The notes: generated by a model not told the origin, from the letters alone. 64,000 nt of DNA from Paratrimastix pyriformis (GCA_027972325.1 JAPMOS010000001.1:1273001-1337000); one strand, 5' to 3'; positions 38,655-51,905 are shown, counted from the first letter of the stretch. A program made the numbers and translations.

Positions 38655-40795
38655 TCAGTCTTTAAAGAGGTTCTCGAGGATCGGCACCAGCCAGCTTTGG
38701 TCCCACAAGGGGGACAGGGGTCTGGGATCTTTGGCGCGGGCCCGAAGATCGATGTCGTGTTGGATGGCGTCTCTGAGGGCGTCTCGGAGCTGCAGCCGGC
38801 CGCAGGCGAGGCGGAGGGGCGTCACAGCCGTGATCGCGGGCCCGTGGGTCTCGATGAGACCCATGTCGAGTAGACCCCGCACGATGGTCGTCAGGTCTTC
38901 GAGCTCAGGCACAGGGAGGTGACGAGGGGCGGACAGCTCGGCGAACCGATCGAGGACGTGCTGCAGCTGGGGGGCCGGGAAGGACAGCCACATGGGGTCG
39001 GACTGCAGAGCCGGGAAGGCGATGTGGCGGAGGAAGGCCGCCAGGAAAAGGCGCTGCAGAGGAGCGCACTGGCGCACCCCCATCCGGACCGGGTCACACG
39101 CACTGATAGCGACGGCAGCATCGATGTGACGCAACGTCACTCGAGCCGGGACAGGGTGGCCGGGGGTTTTGGCCACGGAACGCGTGTGGTCCTCTTGGGC
39201 TAACGTCAGAGCCCGGTGGCAGATCTGTAGGGCTACACGCAGGTCGCCCGCTGCGTGCGCGATCTGTCCCAGAAGAGAGGGAGCATATATCGTGGGCAGC
39301 TCGGGAAAACAACAAACCTCTTTCGCCATGAGGCTGAGGGTCTCTGGAGCAAAGACGCTGAGACCGGCCAAACGGGACTCAATGATTTGCTGGAGCTGGC
39401 CCGCGCTGTACTCGGCGAAGAGCAGCCGCGTTTGAGCGAGGCGGGATTGTTCGCGCATTGAGAGCTTGTCCAAGAAATGGGTCCGGTTGGCAATGGAAAC
39501 AAGAACCAGGCGGGACCCTACACGTGATCACACGCGCGGCCGGTGAGTTGAGGGAGGGGAAGGACGGACGGAGAGGTGGAAAGGTAGAGGGAGAAGAGAC
39601 AACGCAGACCAGGGCACGAGGCCCAGTCGAAGAGGTGGAAAAAGACGTTCTGCGCCTTTCCGCGTGTGCTCCTCTGGGCAGACGGGGCGGCGCCCTTCTG
39701 ATCGAGCAGGTAGTCGACTTCGTCCACCATCACCAGCAGGGGGGCACGGTGCGGGGGCACTTCGATGGTGGCTGCTTCGTCGCGGCCTCGGCGTCGGGGG
39801 GAGGCTCGGATGGGGGAGTCCGTGCGACGAGACTGGTCGTGCATCATATTGAAGTAGTGCTGGAGGCTCTTCAGGGCACTGGCGCTGGTCCCGAGCCCCG
39901 GGTTTCCACGTGGGCGGAGACGCGGAGAGGCGGGCGAGTGCGACCGGCCGCCGCGGGGGGTTGGCGGGGAGTCTGGGACGGACGAAGGCCGACCAGATGC
40001 TGGCGAGGAGGCTCTGATCAGGGACTTCTGCATGACCAGGCGGCGCATGTCCCCGGTCTGTGCGGCCAGGAAGCGCCTACTGATGGCCAGGTGCATGTTC
40101 GGGGCGTCGGAACCGTCATCATCGTCGGTCCCCTCATTTCCGTCATCATCGTCATCAGAGTGGCCGGAGTGGCGTGGCCTCCTGCGGCCCTCGTCGCCCG
40201 ATCGGGCCGAGGTTTCATCGAACCCGCTGCTCTCAGCGTCATCCCCCATATCGTGCCCGATCAGGCTCTGATCGTGTGGGGAGGCTAATTGATCGACCCC
40301 TGTATACAAGGCGTTGGAACGCACCACCTGGCCCGTCTTTTCACGGAAGAGCCTCTCGATTTGGGCGGGCTCCATCTTGGCCAGTGCCCCGGGGGCCAGT
40401 TCCGTGGGGGGAAGCTCCTCTGGCTGAGGTTGGGCCTCGGCTTCTGCGACTGTCTTCACAAAATTCCAAATGTGTGCATAAATTTGGGCAGGATGCGCCA
40501 GTTGGAAAGAGTTCACCTCGAGAAAATGGAAATGCTAATGCAGGCAGAATTCTCGGGGTTTGTTGCCCACTCCACAAACCTTCTTCTTTTCGAGCAACTC
40601 TCGGGTGACAGAGAAAAACGTCGCAGTCTTCCCAGTCCCGGGGGGCCCCCAGAGAAAGAAAGAACTGCTCTTCTGGGCATCGAAGCACTGTGAGATCTCG
40701 TTAATCAGGCGAACCTTTTCCGTGGTTCGGCATGGAAGCTCCTTGGGGATATAGGAGAGCTCCGTCCGCTGGAGCGCGAGATCGAACTCGGCCAT
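38655..40795 (-). CDS. ORC1/CDC6-type AAA+ replication initiator
   Basis: This nuclear ATPase loads or licenses replication origins. The N-terminus from 40795 is MAEFDLALQRTELSYIPKEL, then PCRTTEKVRLINEI, the region before the AAA+ domain. Walker A is WGPPGTGKTATFFSVTREL (about 40600-40655). Walker B is LVMVDEVDYLLDQKG (about 39690-39735). Sensor 1 lies in a SIANRT exon near 39500. Sensor 2 is in the stretch HAAGDLRVALQICHRALTLA (about 39210-39270). The winged-helix end includes RQCAPLQRLFLAAFLRHIAF and LLDMGLIETHGPAI. An acidic, low-complexity insert separates Walker A from B (about 39800-40290). No N-terminal BAH domain is present, so either a short ORC1 or a CDC6; many protists carry a single ORC1/CDC6. 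At least two introns are present. Confidence 0.85.
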
Positions 40796-41007
40796 GAACG
40801 AACAAACCGGCAGACGATGGGCACCACCTGAGCGTTCTACGGACTGTCCCGACGAAAATGAACTGCACTCAGCTCGAAAGCTCGGGCGAGTTCGTCCTGA
40901 GGGGTGGTGTGGGTGTGCTCGGAAAGGATATAGTTTGCTGCGACCATCCGGCAATGCCCCAAAACAGCCAATTGTTGTCTCCAATATGTACACGAAAACG
41001 AAGCCGG
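40796..41007. other. Spacer upstream of ORC1/CDC6
   Basis: This 212-bp, less GC-rich spacer between the TRANK1-like stop and the ORC1/CDC6 start presumably holds the ORC1/CDC6 promoter. I see no specific motif. Confidence 0.35.
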
Positions 41008-44000
41008 TTATGATCGGCCGCTGATCTTGCTGAGGTAGGCCTTCTTGAGCAGGTACCGCTGCCGCTTGAGATTGCGCCTCCGCTTGAGCTCCAGCTGCAT
41101 GGCCTGCTGGCGGGCCAGGCGCTCCTTCTCCTCGAGCTGCTCGGGGGTGAGCACCAGGGCGGCCTGCCTCATCGCAGCCAGGCGCTGCTCCTGCCAGGCC
41201 TGGTGGGCGGCCACCAGGGGCCCCCAGGCCTCGGTGGCGTGGCTGGTGGCCAGGTCGACCATCACCCGGGTGCACTGGGCGCGGAGGTCCGGGGGCAGGT
41301 CGGCATGGCGCAGGAGGAGCTCCCGGCAGGCGAGCTGCATCTCGGCCGCGGACGGAAGGCCCGGGGTACCAGCCTCCTCCACCAGCATGTACCCGTCCGC
41401 GGTGGGTGCGGCCCCGCCCGCCGATGCTGCCGAGATGCGCCGCGCGTAGTGGGCCAGGGTGTCCGCGACGGGCTCGGCCACCGGGGTCACGGCCGCTGCG
41501 ATGGCCGCCGCGACGGTCGAGGGCGGCGCCCGATCGAGGGGCGCGGGAGCGGTCGTCTCGCCCCGCAGCAGGCGGGCGGTCTCGGTGGGCAGGTCGGGCA
41601 CCAGGGCCGCCTCGGGCAGGCCCGGCTCGCCCAGCAGGCGGCTGAGCAGCGCGCTGACCATAGCCACCTGCAGCCAGAGGTCCTGGCAGGGCGTCCGCAG
41701 GCGGCCCGACTCCCCGCGGAGGAGGATCGTGGCCAGGCTGTTCAGGAGGACCATCACCAGCCCTCGGACACGGCGCAGGACGGGTTCGCAGGACTTCATC
41801 AGGGCGGCCGGGTAGCCGCGCCCGAGCACATCCGCGACGCCCACCCGCAGCATGCGCAGGGCGGCCAGCAGGTCCGCCGACTGGCCCACGGCCCGCATCC
41901 AGGCCTGCACCTCGTCCTGCCAGCTGGCCGGGGGCGCGGCAGGGGTGGCCAGCTCGTGGAAGGCCGCCGCCAGGCCGACCGCGGCCAGGGCCAGGGCGGC
42001 CACGGAGCACATCAGCCGCAGCGAGGGCGGCGTGGAGGCGGGGGCCATCGTGCCGGCCATGAAGACGGCCCAGATGTGTGGCACCTCCTCCACCGCGACC
42101 ACTGCGTCCTCGCGGCCCGCCCAGACCACGTCCCGGCACTCGGCCGCCAGCTCGGCCGTGGGGAGGCCCTCGGGGGTCAGCAGCCAGCGCTGCACCAGGT
42201 CCTGGGCGGCCCCGGCCATGGCCGCCAGGCGGGTGATAAAGTCGGGGTTGGGCGCGGCCGCGGGTGTGGCCAGGCCCATCCAGGTGGCCACGCCCGTGTA
42301 GAGGCCGCCCGCATCGGGGGCCAGTCCGAAAACGGCCCGCAGCCGGTCGGTGGCCTCGACGGCACGGGGGCGCGCCCCGGGTGCGAGGCGGTCGGCCGCC
42401 TGGCAACCAAGCATGGCGCGGAAGAGGGCAGGCAGGAACCGGGCCAACGGCACCCGCCCCTCGGCCCCAACGGCCGCCCGGAGCGGGTGCACGCGCGGGG
42501 CGGGGGTCGCCGCAGCCGCCGAAGAGACCACAGTCGGGGCCGTGATGTTGCGGGGACCGTGGCGGCCTGTCTTGGGGCCCCAGATGCAGCAGGATTCCTT
42601 GTTGTGCTGGCGGGGGTCCACCTCGACGTCCTCCATGGCCGCCGCCCGGGAGGCCGGCCCGGGGGACTGGTCGTCCTCGTCCCGCTCGCTCGAGGACGAG
42701 CCGCCCTCGCCACCCTCGTCGGACTCCTCGTCGGCCCGGGCGGCGGGCTCGCGCCTGGCCAGGTGGCCCGCCATCCGCTCGAGGCGCGCCAGGGCGCCCT
42801 CGCCCAGCAGACCGCCCACCAGGGCCGCGTCGGCCGGGTCGAGGACCTCGGCCGGCTCCTCGGGCAGGGGCAGCAGCCCCGTCAGGCCCAGGACGGCCAG
42901 GCTCTGGAGGGCCTGGGGGAAGACCCCCGCCCGGGTGGCCGCCTCGCCCGGCCGGAGGCCCAGCAGCATGAAGAGCGGCCGGTGGGCGGGCAGCACGGTC
43001 CGGCCCAGCAGCCCCGAGAAGGCCCGGGCCCGCGGGATGAAGGCCGCCATCCGCAGGGCGTCGGCGGGCGACAGGGCGGGGCTATCGGGCAGCAGGCAGG
43101 CCGCCAGGTCCAGAGCGGCCACCAGGCGCACCACATGGGGGCAGGGCGGCCGCTCGGTGGGGCTCTGGCTGACCAGCTGCTGCTCCTGGTGCTTCCGCAT
43201 CTGGCGGCGCTGCTTCGAGTTCAGCTGCTGCTGCTGCTGCTGCTGCCCGGCCGTGAGCGTGGGGCTGGGCGTGGGCTCGGGGCTTGGAGGGGGCAGGGCC
43301 GCGGGGGCGGCGCGGGGCCGCCACCAGGGCAGCCGCTGGTGGAGGAGCTGCAACCCCATCAGAACGACCGTGTTCAGGGCCATGACGACCGCCTGGGGGG
43401 TGCCCACGTCCGTCCACAGGGCCGAGGCCGCGTCTGGAGAGGGCCGGGCGGGCGGGGCCGAGGTCAGGGCCCGGAGCGCGGGCATTAGCCAGGGGGCCCG
43501 GTGGGGGGCCACGCAGGCGCATCCCAGGGGGCGGGTCTCCTGGAGGGCCGCCCCGGGGGCGCTGGAGGCCGTGAAGGGCGCCGGGTCGAGCAGGCCGCAC
43601 CGCTGCGTCCGGGGGCGGCCCGCCGGGAGGCCCAGCAGGATGGCAAGAACCTCGGAGGCCATCGGGTCCGACGGCCAGCCTGGCAGGGCCGCGGCCCCGG
43701 AAGGTGCGGAGAAGCCCGCAAGCAGCTTGGTCACGGCCCCCAGGGCGGCCGGGTGGGCCAGGGGCGGGACGGTCCCCAGGAAGGCCGCCGGGAAGGCCGC
43801 CCCCAGGAGCCGCTCCACAAAGGCGGCCAGCGAGTCCGTCTCCCCGGTGGCGGCGGGGCCCAGGGCCTGCGCGAACTCCTCCATGGCGTGCCCGTTGACG
43901 GCCAGCGGCCTCGGGGCAGGCCGGGCGGCGGTGACGGCGGGGGATGGGGACGGGGACGGAGCCGAGCCCGCAGGCGGGAGGGCGGCGACGCTGAGGAGGG

Positions 44001-47000
44001 GCGTCGGGGTTGGGGTTGGGCTGGCCGCCCCGCCCGTCTCGGGGGGAGGCTGCTGGGGCCCCTCGGCGTTCATGCGCTGCAGGAAGAGGTGACACAGGGC
44101 CGCCTGGAGGGCGGTCCGGGTCTGGCCCATCAGGACGCGGTCGCCCGTCGGGGGCAGGCCGGGGACCAGCCCGGCGGGCAGATCGAAACGGCCCGCGTGC
44201 AGCGCCAGGGTCCCCGCCAGGGTGGGGGCCGCCGGCTGGGCCAGGGCGTACGCGGCCTCGGTCCAGCCCATCGGGGCCAGCAGCTGGGCCGCCGCGATCA
44301 GCACCCGGGCCGGGGCCTTGAGCTGCCGCAGGGCGGCCTGGCAGCGGGCGCCCACCAGGGGCCCCAGCCCGTCGAAGGTCGGGTCGGCGGCGGCCAGGCC
44401 GTGGTGGGCCGCATGCAGCACCGCGGGCAGGGCCTCAAGCAGGGCCCGGCAGAGGGCCTCCGCCACCCGGCCGGTGGGGGGCGGGGCGGCCGAGGGCAGC
44501 CCGGCGCAGAGCAGGGCGAAGGCGGGCACGGGCCAGCCGGCTCGCATCAGCTGGTCGACCTGCGCCTCCAGTGAGGCAGCGGCCCCGCCGACGGGCGGCA
44601 GAAGGGCCGCCACCAGCCGCTGAAGGGGCCCCCGCCCTGCCGGGTCGCGCCGGAGGAGCTGCAGGCTGAGGCACTCGACCAGGGTCCGCACTGCCAAAAG
44701 AAAAGAGAAGAAACAGAAGGATCAGAAGGAACAGAAGGATCAGAAGGATCAGAAGGAACAGAAGGAACAGAAGGAAAAGAAGAAAATGATGCTGACGACA
44801 GGTGATGACGATTGGGTGATGGAGAGATGGCGATGATCATGCTGACGAGCGTCCAGGCGAAGAAGCAGGGAGGGGAGGGGAAGGGGGTGCAATCCGGACA
44901 GTGGGTGTGCTCGGGCGCCGTGGCCAGAGGTCCTCCTGGAGGGGGCGCGCTCAGGGTCTGCACGAGGCACTCGACGGCCTGGCGGAGGCAGTCGCCCTCG
45001 TCGCCGCGGGCCCCCGGGCCAACGGCTGCCAGCAGGAAGTCCCGGGCGGCCTCGTAGGGGCGGCCCAGGCGCACCTGGCACCGGGCGGCCTCGGCCCAGG
45101 CGGCCCCCAGGGTGAAGCACTCGCAGGCCAGGTCCACCCGCCCGGCCGCCTCGAAGAGGGCCGCGGCCCGGTCGTAGAGGCCCGCCGAGGCCAGCGCACG
45201 GGCGCCCAGCAGGGGCGGGGCCCCGCCCTCGACGAACTTGGCCGCGGCCTCCTCGAAGACCCGGGCCGCCTCGGCGCGCTGCTGCCGCTCGGCCGTCGTG
45301 ATGGCCAGGGCGCCGGCCGTCAGGCGGGGCTCGCGCAGGGAGCCCGGGCGGCGCGGGAGGGCGGCGGCGAGGTCCTCGGCGCGGGAGGCGAGCAGGTAGC
45401 CCTGGCAGACGGTCTGCAGGGCCTCCTCGTGGGCGAACTGGAAGCACATCCGGGCCTGCTCGTAGAAGCCCCGCGAGAGCAGCTCCAGGCCCCGCTCGCG
45501 CCACTGGTCGGGCGTGGACTTGGTGGCCACGTCGGCGGCCGTGCCCAGCTTGGGGTCCGTCCACTGGGCGAGGCCCTTCGAGGCCCACCACTCCAGGACG
45601 GGCCGCCGCCGGGCCACGTCGGCGTCGAAGACGAAGACCCGCCGCCGGGCCCGGCTGACGGCCGTGTAGAGCTGCTTCAGCTCGGAGCAGAGCAGGTGGT
45701 AGCGGTGGCTCTCGAAGGCCGCCTCGCTGCTGGCCGTCTGCTGCTTCTGCTGCACCTGCGCCGCCCGCTGCCGCTTGCGCTCCTCCCGCTGGGCCTTGGC
45801 GACCTGCTTGGCGGCCTTCCGGCCTGCAGGGGTGGCCGCCCCCGAGCCGGCTGCGGCTCCTGCAGAGGCCGCGGGGGTGGCGGCCGCACCATCCGCCTGG
45901 GGCCCCTCGTCCTCGTCCTCGTCCTGGCCGTCGCCGTCCTCCTCGGACGGGCGGGGGCGGGCCTCGGCGACGCCCGCGTAGACCATGGCCGCCTGCCACT
46001 CCTCGGGGCTGGCGGGCGAGTCGGCGAAGAAGTTGTACAGCAGCACATCGTCAAACTCGAGCCCCTTCGCCTCGAAGGTCTGCCCGCCCCCGCCACCGCC
46101 CCCGACGCAGGGCCGCCACAACAACAGAGTGGAGCCGTCATTCCTCCGGCCCCGAGGCAGAGATCCCAGTCCCCGTCGGAATGAGTGTGTCGGGGAGGGC
46201 TGGCGGTGGCGGGCGGGGATGGCGGGTACGGGCGGTCATGTAGAGGGCGTGGCGGAGCCTGGGCGGCAGGGCATGGGGATGGGGATGGCGGGTACGGACG
46301 GTCATGCAGAGGGCGTGGCGGAGCATGGGCGGCAGGGCCTCCCGGGCCTGGGCGGTCCGGACGAGGACCACCTGCTGGGCGCCGAATTCGATGACGCTGC
46401 CGGCCCCCTCGGGGCCCCCGCCCAGCAGCAGGTAGAGCTGCTCGGCCGAGTCGAACGGGAACAGCTGCGGTTTGGGGCCCGAGGTGGTCCTGCGGCGGCA
46501 GGGCGGCGGATCCAGCGAAGGAAGAGATCACGACGATGAGCCGGGCCGAGAGGGCGAGCCAGCAGCAGGTCGGGGCATGGGGGCATGGGGCATGGGGGCA
46601 TGGGGGCATGGGGCATGGGGGCATGGGGCATGGGGGCATGGGGCATGGGGGCATGGGGCATGGGGGCATGGGGGCATGGGGCATGGGGCATGGGGGCATG
46701 GGGCATGGGGGCATGGGGCATGGGGGCATGGGCGGACCCCATGTCGTGCTTGAGGCGCTCGATCGAGTTGGGGAAGAGCGTCTCCAGCAGGGTGACCACG
46801 CTGTTGCACAGGCGCAGGATGTCCGCGTGGGTGCGGAAGTTGGTGGTCAGCTGGTGCAGGGGCGGCGGCACGAAGTCCTCCCGGGTGACGGCGTACCGGC
46901 GGCTCTGCTCGTAGAAGAGCGACTGCAGGTCGCAGAAGCGGAAGCCCACCCCGCGGGCGATCGTCTGGCAGGTGTCCCTGCGGGGGCGCCAACAACCGGG

Positions 47001-50000
47001 GGAATCTCCGCGATGGGGGCATGCCCACCGCCCCGCCCCGCCCCGCCCCGCCCCGCCCCAGCCCTGGAGGGAGCCCCCCCGACGGACCCGCCGAAGAAGA
47101 AGCCGTCGGGCTGGCGGCACACCTGGAAGAGCACCTTGAGGGCGGCCTGGGTCCAGTCCTGCACCTCGTCCACCGTCACCGAGTGGATGGGGATGCCCTT
47201 GTAGCCGCCCGTGCGCAGCTGGCCGTACAGGTGGAAGACGAAGTCGGCCCGGTCGTAGAGCTCCTCGCGCTTCTTCAGCTGCTCGTACCGCTGGAAGAGC
47301 CCGTAGATGGCTGCACCCAGGAGCCCAGGCGAGGCGGCCCATCAGGCGAGGAGCGAGGGACGAGACCCGAGCAGGGCAGGAGCCGAGACCATCATCCACG
47401 GCGATGAGCGATGAGCGATGAACGATGATCGGGGCGGGGCGGGGGCGGGGCGGGGCGGGGCGGGGCGGACCGGTGCGGTCGGCGGGCTCCATCGAGGAGC
47501 GCTTGGCCCCGACGGCCAGGTACTGGTCCCGGCTCAGGCAGCCCGCCTTGGTCTCGAAGGCCTCCGCCGAGCCTGCCCACGGCCCGACGACGGGCACCCC
47601 CAACCAGAAGAACGACGGCGCGTTGATATGAGGCCACGATGCCAAGCCCATCAGACACGAGATCGTTCCGGTTCCGGTCGGGGAGGGTGGAGAGAGGGGC
47701 GGACAGGCGGACCCTTGATGTGGGTCTGGATCTCGGTCCACACCAGGGCCGCCGGGAACGGCTCCAGGGCGCCCTCGTGCATCTTGGGGTACATGTGAGC
47801 CGCGAAGTAGGGGTAGTCCACCTGCCCATCCATCAAAATGCATGAGAATGGAAACCGGTGAGTGCGGGGCCTCGAGCGGGCGTGCAGGGCCCATGCGCGC
47901 CGAAGTAGGGGGTCGACCGGGAGAATTTGGAGAGCGGTGCGCCGGCCCCCAGAGGAAGGCGCGGGGTGGCGCCCACAGCAGGCACCAAGGGGGAGGGGGA
48001 GGGGCACCGGGCCGGACCTCGAAGGAGGACTCGTCGACGACCGCGACCTCCTCGATGTTGCGGCTCCAGGGGCCGTTGGTGCGGACGGTCTTCTTGACCC
48101 GGGGCATGGCCTGCTCGCCCGGTCGGTCCGCCCCCCGGGCGGCCGGGTCCTCGTCCCGGATCTCCTCCTCGTCCTCGTCCTCGTCGGCCAGCCCCAGGGT
48201 CGGCGTCTCCACAAAGCGGCGCCGGATGCGGCGCATCTGGCCGCCCCCCTGGTTCCAGCACAGCATCGGGGTCGGGGTCGCCGCCGAAGCGGTGCTGCCG
48301 CCCGCCGGGCCGGCCCGGAGTGGGTGCGAGGGCCGGGCGAAGAAGGGCTCGCCGATGGAGGCGTCGAGCATCATCAGGAACTGGTCCAGGGACAGGAAGA
48401 GCGGGAAGTGCTCGTCCCGCAGCTGGCCCAGGCTCTCGGGCAGCATCCGGGCGTAGTCTTCGTCGGACAGGCTCGGGTCGCACTCGAGGATGTCCCGCGG
48501 GGGGCCACTCGGCGGCCCAGCAGGCCCGGCGGCGGCGGGGGCGGGGCTGATGGCCGCGAGGATGGCCAGCTTGGCCCGGGTGGCCTCGGGGATGCCCGAC
48601 CCAGCAGCGGCCGAGACCTCAGCGACCGCGCCCGTGGTGCGGCCTGTGGTGGTCGTCAAGAGGGCAGCCGAGGGGGCGTCGGAGGCGGCGGCGGTGGTGG
48701 TGGACCCGGAGTCCGTCACGGACTCCAGCACGGAGCCCTCCACCCGGGCCCAAGTCGACGAAGGGGCCCCTGACGAAGACCACCGGGGCGCCGCCTGGGC
48801 CGGAGCCGCAGCGGGCGGGGCAGGGACGGCGCCCAGGGGGGGCTCCTCTGGGGCCGAGCCGGCCATGGGGCCCGCGGGGGGCAGGTCGGGGCCGCCGGGC
48901 TCCGGGTTCGTGACATCGGCCTCGTCGCCCGTGGATGCGATCCGCTTGGCGGTGGCGTACAGGCGCAGGAAGAGCGTCCGCACTTGGGAGCACAGCAGCG
49001 GGGACAGGGTGATGAAGACGCAATGCAGCCGGAAGTCCTTCTGGCCCGGGCCAGACGAGGGCGGTTTGGCGGCTGACCCGGCAGGGGCGGGCACTGCGGC
49101 ACTGGCAGCGGTCGCGACCGCTGCCGGGGGATGTTGTGGGGCACCGGCCTGCTCGGCGGCGGGCTGGCCAGCCGGGGCGGCGGGGCTCTCGGCGAGGGGC
49201 AGCCCGTCGGTGATGGACATGGCCTGGTTGGCCTGCCCCTGGTAGCGGGACCACAGCCGCAGCAGGGCGGTGGTGGTCTTGCCCGTGCCGCTCCGACCCA
49301 GGCAGATCACCGAGTGTGGATCGACCAGCACTTGCTCCTGCCCAGTCCAGAGCAGGAGCCGAGGAGACAGAGCGCGGAGCATGAGCATGGCGGCGGGAGA
49401 CCAACAATGGGGCAAGCGGACCTCCTCGGGGGAGAGCGAGAACTTGAGGCCGGTCGCGTGGAGGACCGCCACCGTCGAGGTGATGGCCTTGCGAAGGGCG
49501 TCCGTGACGTGGAACTCGCCCGTCAGGCCCGCATCGGCCAGGGCCTGCTGGGCCGTGCCCGCCACCCGGGGCGGCAGGGCGGCGGCGGGCTTGGTGACGT
49601 ACTGGCGGCGGCCCTTGATGATCGTGCTGTGGGAGGGCCGGACGCCCGTGAGACCCCCCTGAAAAAGAGCCTGCAGACGTTGATCCGTCGACGTTCATCC
49701 CGGCCGTGGCGACGGCGAACTCGTCGAACACCAGCTGCGGGGCACTGGAGTAGCGTGGCTGTACAGTGATCTTCACCAGGGGAGGCATCGGCGGCAGAAT
49801 GGCGTTGATCTCGCGGATGGCAGCTTTGATGGCAGGAGCCTCCTTCCCCTGCGGCACAATGTCAGTGATAATGATATGCGTGCAAATCCGTTGGCTGGGG
49901 CGCATGTAGCACCATTGCCAGGGCACTTCATAACTTTTGGGGGTCAGATGAGATGTGAACTTGAAACGAAGGCACGAAATAGGAGCCCTCATAAAGATAA

Positions 50001-50441
50001 CAGTGTTGTTGCCGCGAATATTGCTGGTCCCGAAGGATGTAAACGGGATCGGCCCATCGGTAAAAGTGGAAGAATTGGTGGGTGTTGGAGCGTTGAAGCC
50101 GCCAATTTTGGCAAAAAAATCATCAAAGACATTTTCTTCGATGTGCTCCAGCCGGCGGAGGACCGGTGGAGAGAGGAGAACCCGCCAGTCTTCCTTTTTA
50201 TCGTCGGGGATTCCTGTTAACGACGAACATCATCGACGAATTGGGGTAAAAAAAACAGACCGAAATCGTTCCTCCACCATTCTCGAGAGTACTCGGGGAT
50301 TTTTCGGACGTCATCATTTAGGGCATTCCAGGTTCGTTCCCAGAGAGTTTTCCACGCGTAAATTCGCCGCTCCCTCGGAGTCATGGAAACATAGAGGCTT
50401 TGCCAGTCATTCTCCGCGGCTTTTTGAATGGGTTTGGCCAT
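41008..50441 (-). CDS. TRANK1-like superfamily-1 (UvrD/Rep-type) helicase with TPR-like tail
   Basis: This large protein matches the UvrD-like helicase family that includes animal TRANK1. The start is MAKPIQKAAENDWQSLYVSM at 50441. An early intron with a GTCTG donor joins REWWRNDFG to IPDDKKEDWRVLLS. Walker A is GRSGTGKTTTALLRLW (about 49270). FITLSPLLCSQVRTLFLRLY (about 48970-49030) is the next helicase block. Walker B is TVDEVQDWTQAALKVLFQV (about 47120-47175). QTIARGVGFRFCDLQSLFY and HQLTTNFRTHADIL (about 46810) follow. Motif V/VI are TFEAKGLEFDDVLLYNFF (about 46030-46085) and LKQLYTAVSRARRRVFVF. After the helicase come TPR-like helical repeats (WRERGLELLSRGFYEQARMC). A long Ala/Leu-rich tail follows, ending YLLKKAYLSKISGRS at 41008. 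The substrate may be RNA or DNA; nothing here decides. Confidence 0.82.
46572..46733 (-). repeat. GGGGGCATG tandem repeat in an intron of the TRANK1-like gene
   Basis: A 15-base unit (GGGGCATGGGGGCAT and slips) runs for about 160 bp, reading CCATGCCCC on the sense strand. It resembles the PARP intron array at 28928-29058. Confidence 0.85.
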
Positions 50442-50503
50442 GAAGAAGAGAGTGGACAGAAAGAAAAGATTAAATACTATATCCGCGGGGTGTTTGTTAC
50501 AGA

Positions 50504-50960
50504 TTGCTTGATATCTGTGTCAACTGCAATAATGACGGAACAGTTGAATTTCGAGAGTACCACTCATCTTGCTGGGATAGATTTAACCAGGTTTGCGATA
50601 TTCAACACACTTTTGTGGAACGCCTTTTCCGACCCAGATTCTGCGTCTGCCGCTCCCGCCGTCGATGGTTGGAGCTCTGTCAAGTGGCTTTGGCAGCAAG
50701 AGGTACGCCGTATGTTGAACCCGTCGCTCAAGATGGCGCCAAGTTGAAGAAGAAAAACATTTGTTTCCCGCGTGACGTGGCTTTGGGGGCCGCTGAGGCA
50801 CTTCGTGGGGAACTCGAAAGTCGCTTTGTTGTCGAACAGTCTGTACCTGCTATTCGGCCTGGTTCTGCACTTTTCTTTTGCCAGAATCGAATTAGCTGGT
50901 GAAGTGTGCGTTCATAAAGGGCATGCGGCCCAAGAGGCCGCTCGCTGTTGTAAACAGTAA
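50504..50960 (+). CDS. Doubtful small Cys-rich gene
   Basis: A frame open from about 50504 encodes ICVNCNNDGTVEFREYHSSC and several further cysteines. Splicing a GTCTG..CAG intron at 50839-50884 joins VVEQ to IELAGEVCVHKGHAAQEAAR with a TAA at 50958. The presence of a typical donor favours a gene. Against it, no ATG starts this frame, and another frame at the same place (MTEQLNFESTTHLAGIDLTR, 50532) is also open to 50747. I do not recognise either product. It would be divergent from the TRANK1-like gene. Confidence 0.3.
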
Positions 50961-51114
50961 TTCATTATCAGCTCGCGCTTTTCCGTGGAAATGGCTCTGT
51001 GATTTCAAAATTAACACGGGAATGGTGGAGTCATCCATCGTTCCACCTGCCGCGGCGGTGACAGATTCTTCCGACACTCCGAGACGAGCACCCTCCGAAG
51101 AGCGGCCGGGGGTC

Positions 51115-51905
51115 TCAGTCGTACATGTAGATGCGGGAGGCGATGTCCCGCACCACCCACTGAAAACCCGCATCGAGCCCACTCCCGGTCCAAGCGCTGC
51201 ACGTCTGCACGCTCCAGTGCCTGTTGACGATCTCGGGGAGTCGAAGTTCCTAAGAAAAGAGATTATGACCTGATGTGAACGGAGGGCAGACCTGAGCGAT
51301 TTCCTCTGGCGTGAGAGACCCGGGGAGGTCTTGTTTGTTGGCAAAGACGAGAAGCGACGCACCCGCCAATTTCTAGGGGGATGTGGGATGGGGGGATGGG
51401 ATATGGGTGGAGGGGTGGGTGGGGATGGGGGTGAGGGAAGGGACATCACGAGGGGCGTCTCGGAGAAGGGGCCAGACCTCGGCTGTGAGGACCCGCTCCA
51501 ACTCTGCCCGACAGTCCTGGAGCCGCCTTCGATCGCTGCTATCGACGACCCATACCAACCCATCGGTCTGTTCGAAATAGTTCCTCCAGTACGAGCGGAT
51601 CGTGGTCTGCCCGCCAACGTCCCAGACATTCACCTTATACCTGGAGAAAACGTGACATGGCGATGGAACTCAAGAACAAACCCTTCGTAGTCAAAAGTCT
51701 TGATATTAAATCCCACAGTAGGGCTGATTGTGGATATATCTTCGCCATTGAGCCGTTTTAAGATGGTAGTCTTGCCAGCATTGTCAAGCCCTCTGGTCAT
51801 CGGAAAAAAGTCAGTGAATTTTTGGAGTGATGTCCCAGACAGCAAGAGAATGCGCACCTCCTTCTCTTTGGCCTTGACTTTTTTCAAAATGCTCAACAAG
51901 CCCAT
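51115..51905 (-). CDS. ARL2: ARL2-type small GTPase
   Basis: ARL2 is a GTPase that works with tubulin cofactors and with PDE-delta-type cargo carriers. Five exons (51905-51841, 51792-51682, 51640-51478, 51372-51292, 51249-51115) join to 185 codons, so 184 residues, the usual ARL2 length. Gly2 in MGLLSILKK is present. [13 protein letters not shown] is the P-loop. [11 protein letters not shown] is switch 1 with its Thr. VWDVGGQ is switch 2 with its catalytic Gln. [12 protein letters not shown] is the base-binding NKx[21 protein letters not shown] is the ARL2/ARF core. [12 protein letters not shown] is the last guanine motif. Introns are 51, 41, 105 and 42 nt, three of four with GTCTG donors. 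Codon 1 to stop is intact, and this is one of the cleanest models in the window. Confidence 0.96.

Noticed and set aside
42350-44092. Long plus-strand frames opposite the TRANK1-like gene
   Set aside because: High GC leaves antisense frames open. The minus-strand frames carry the helicase and helical-repeat motifs, and the plus frames are Arg/Gly/Pro-rich noise.
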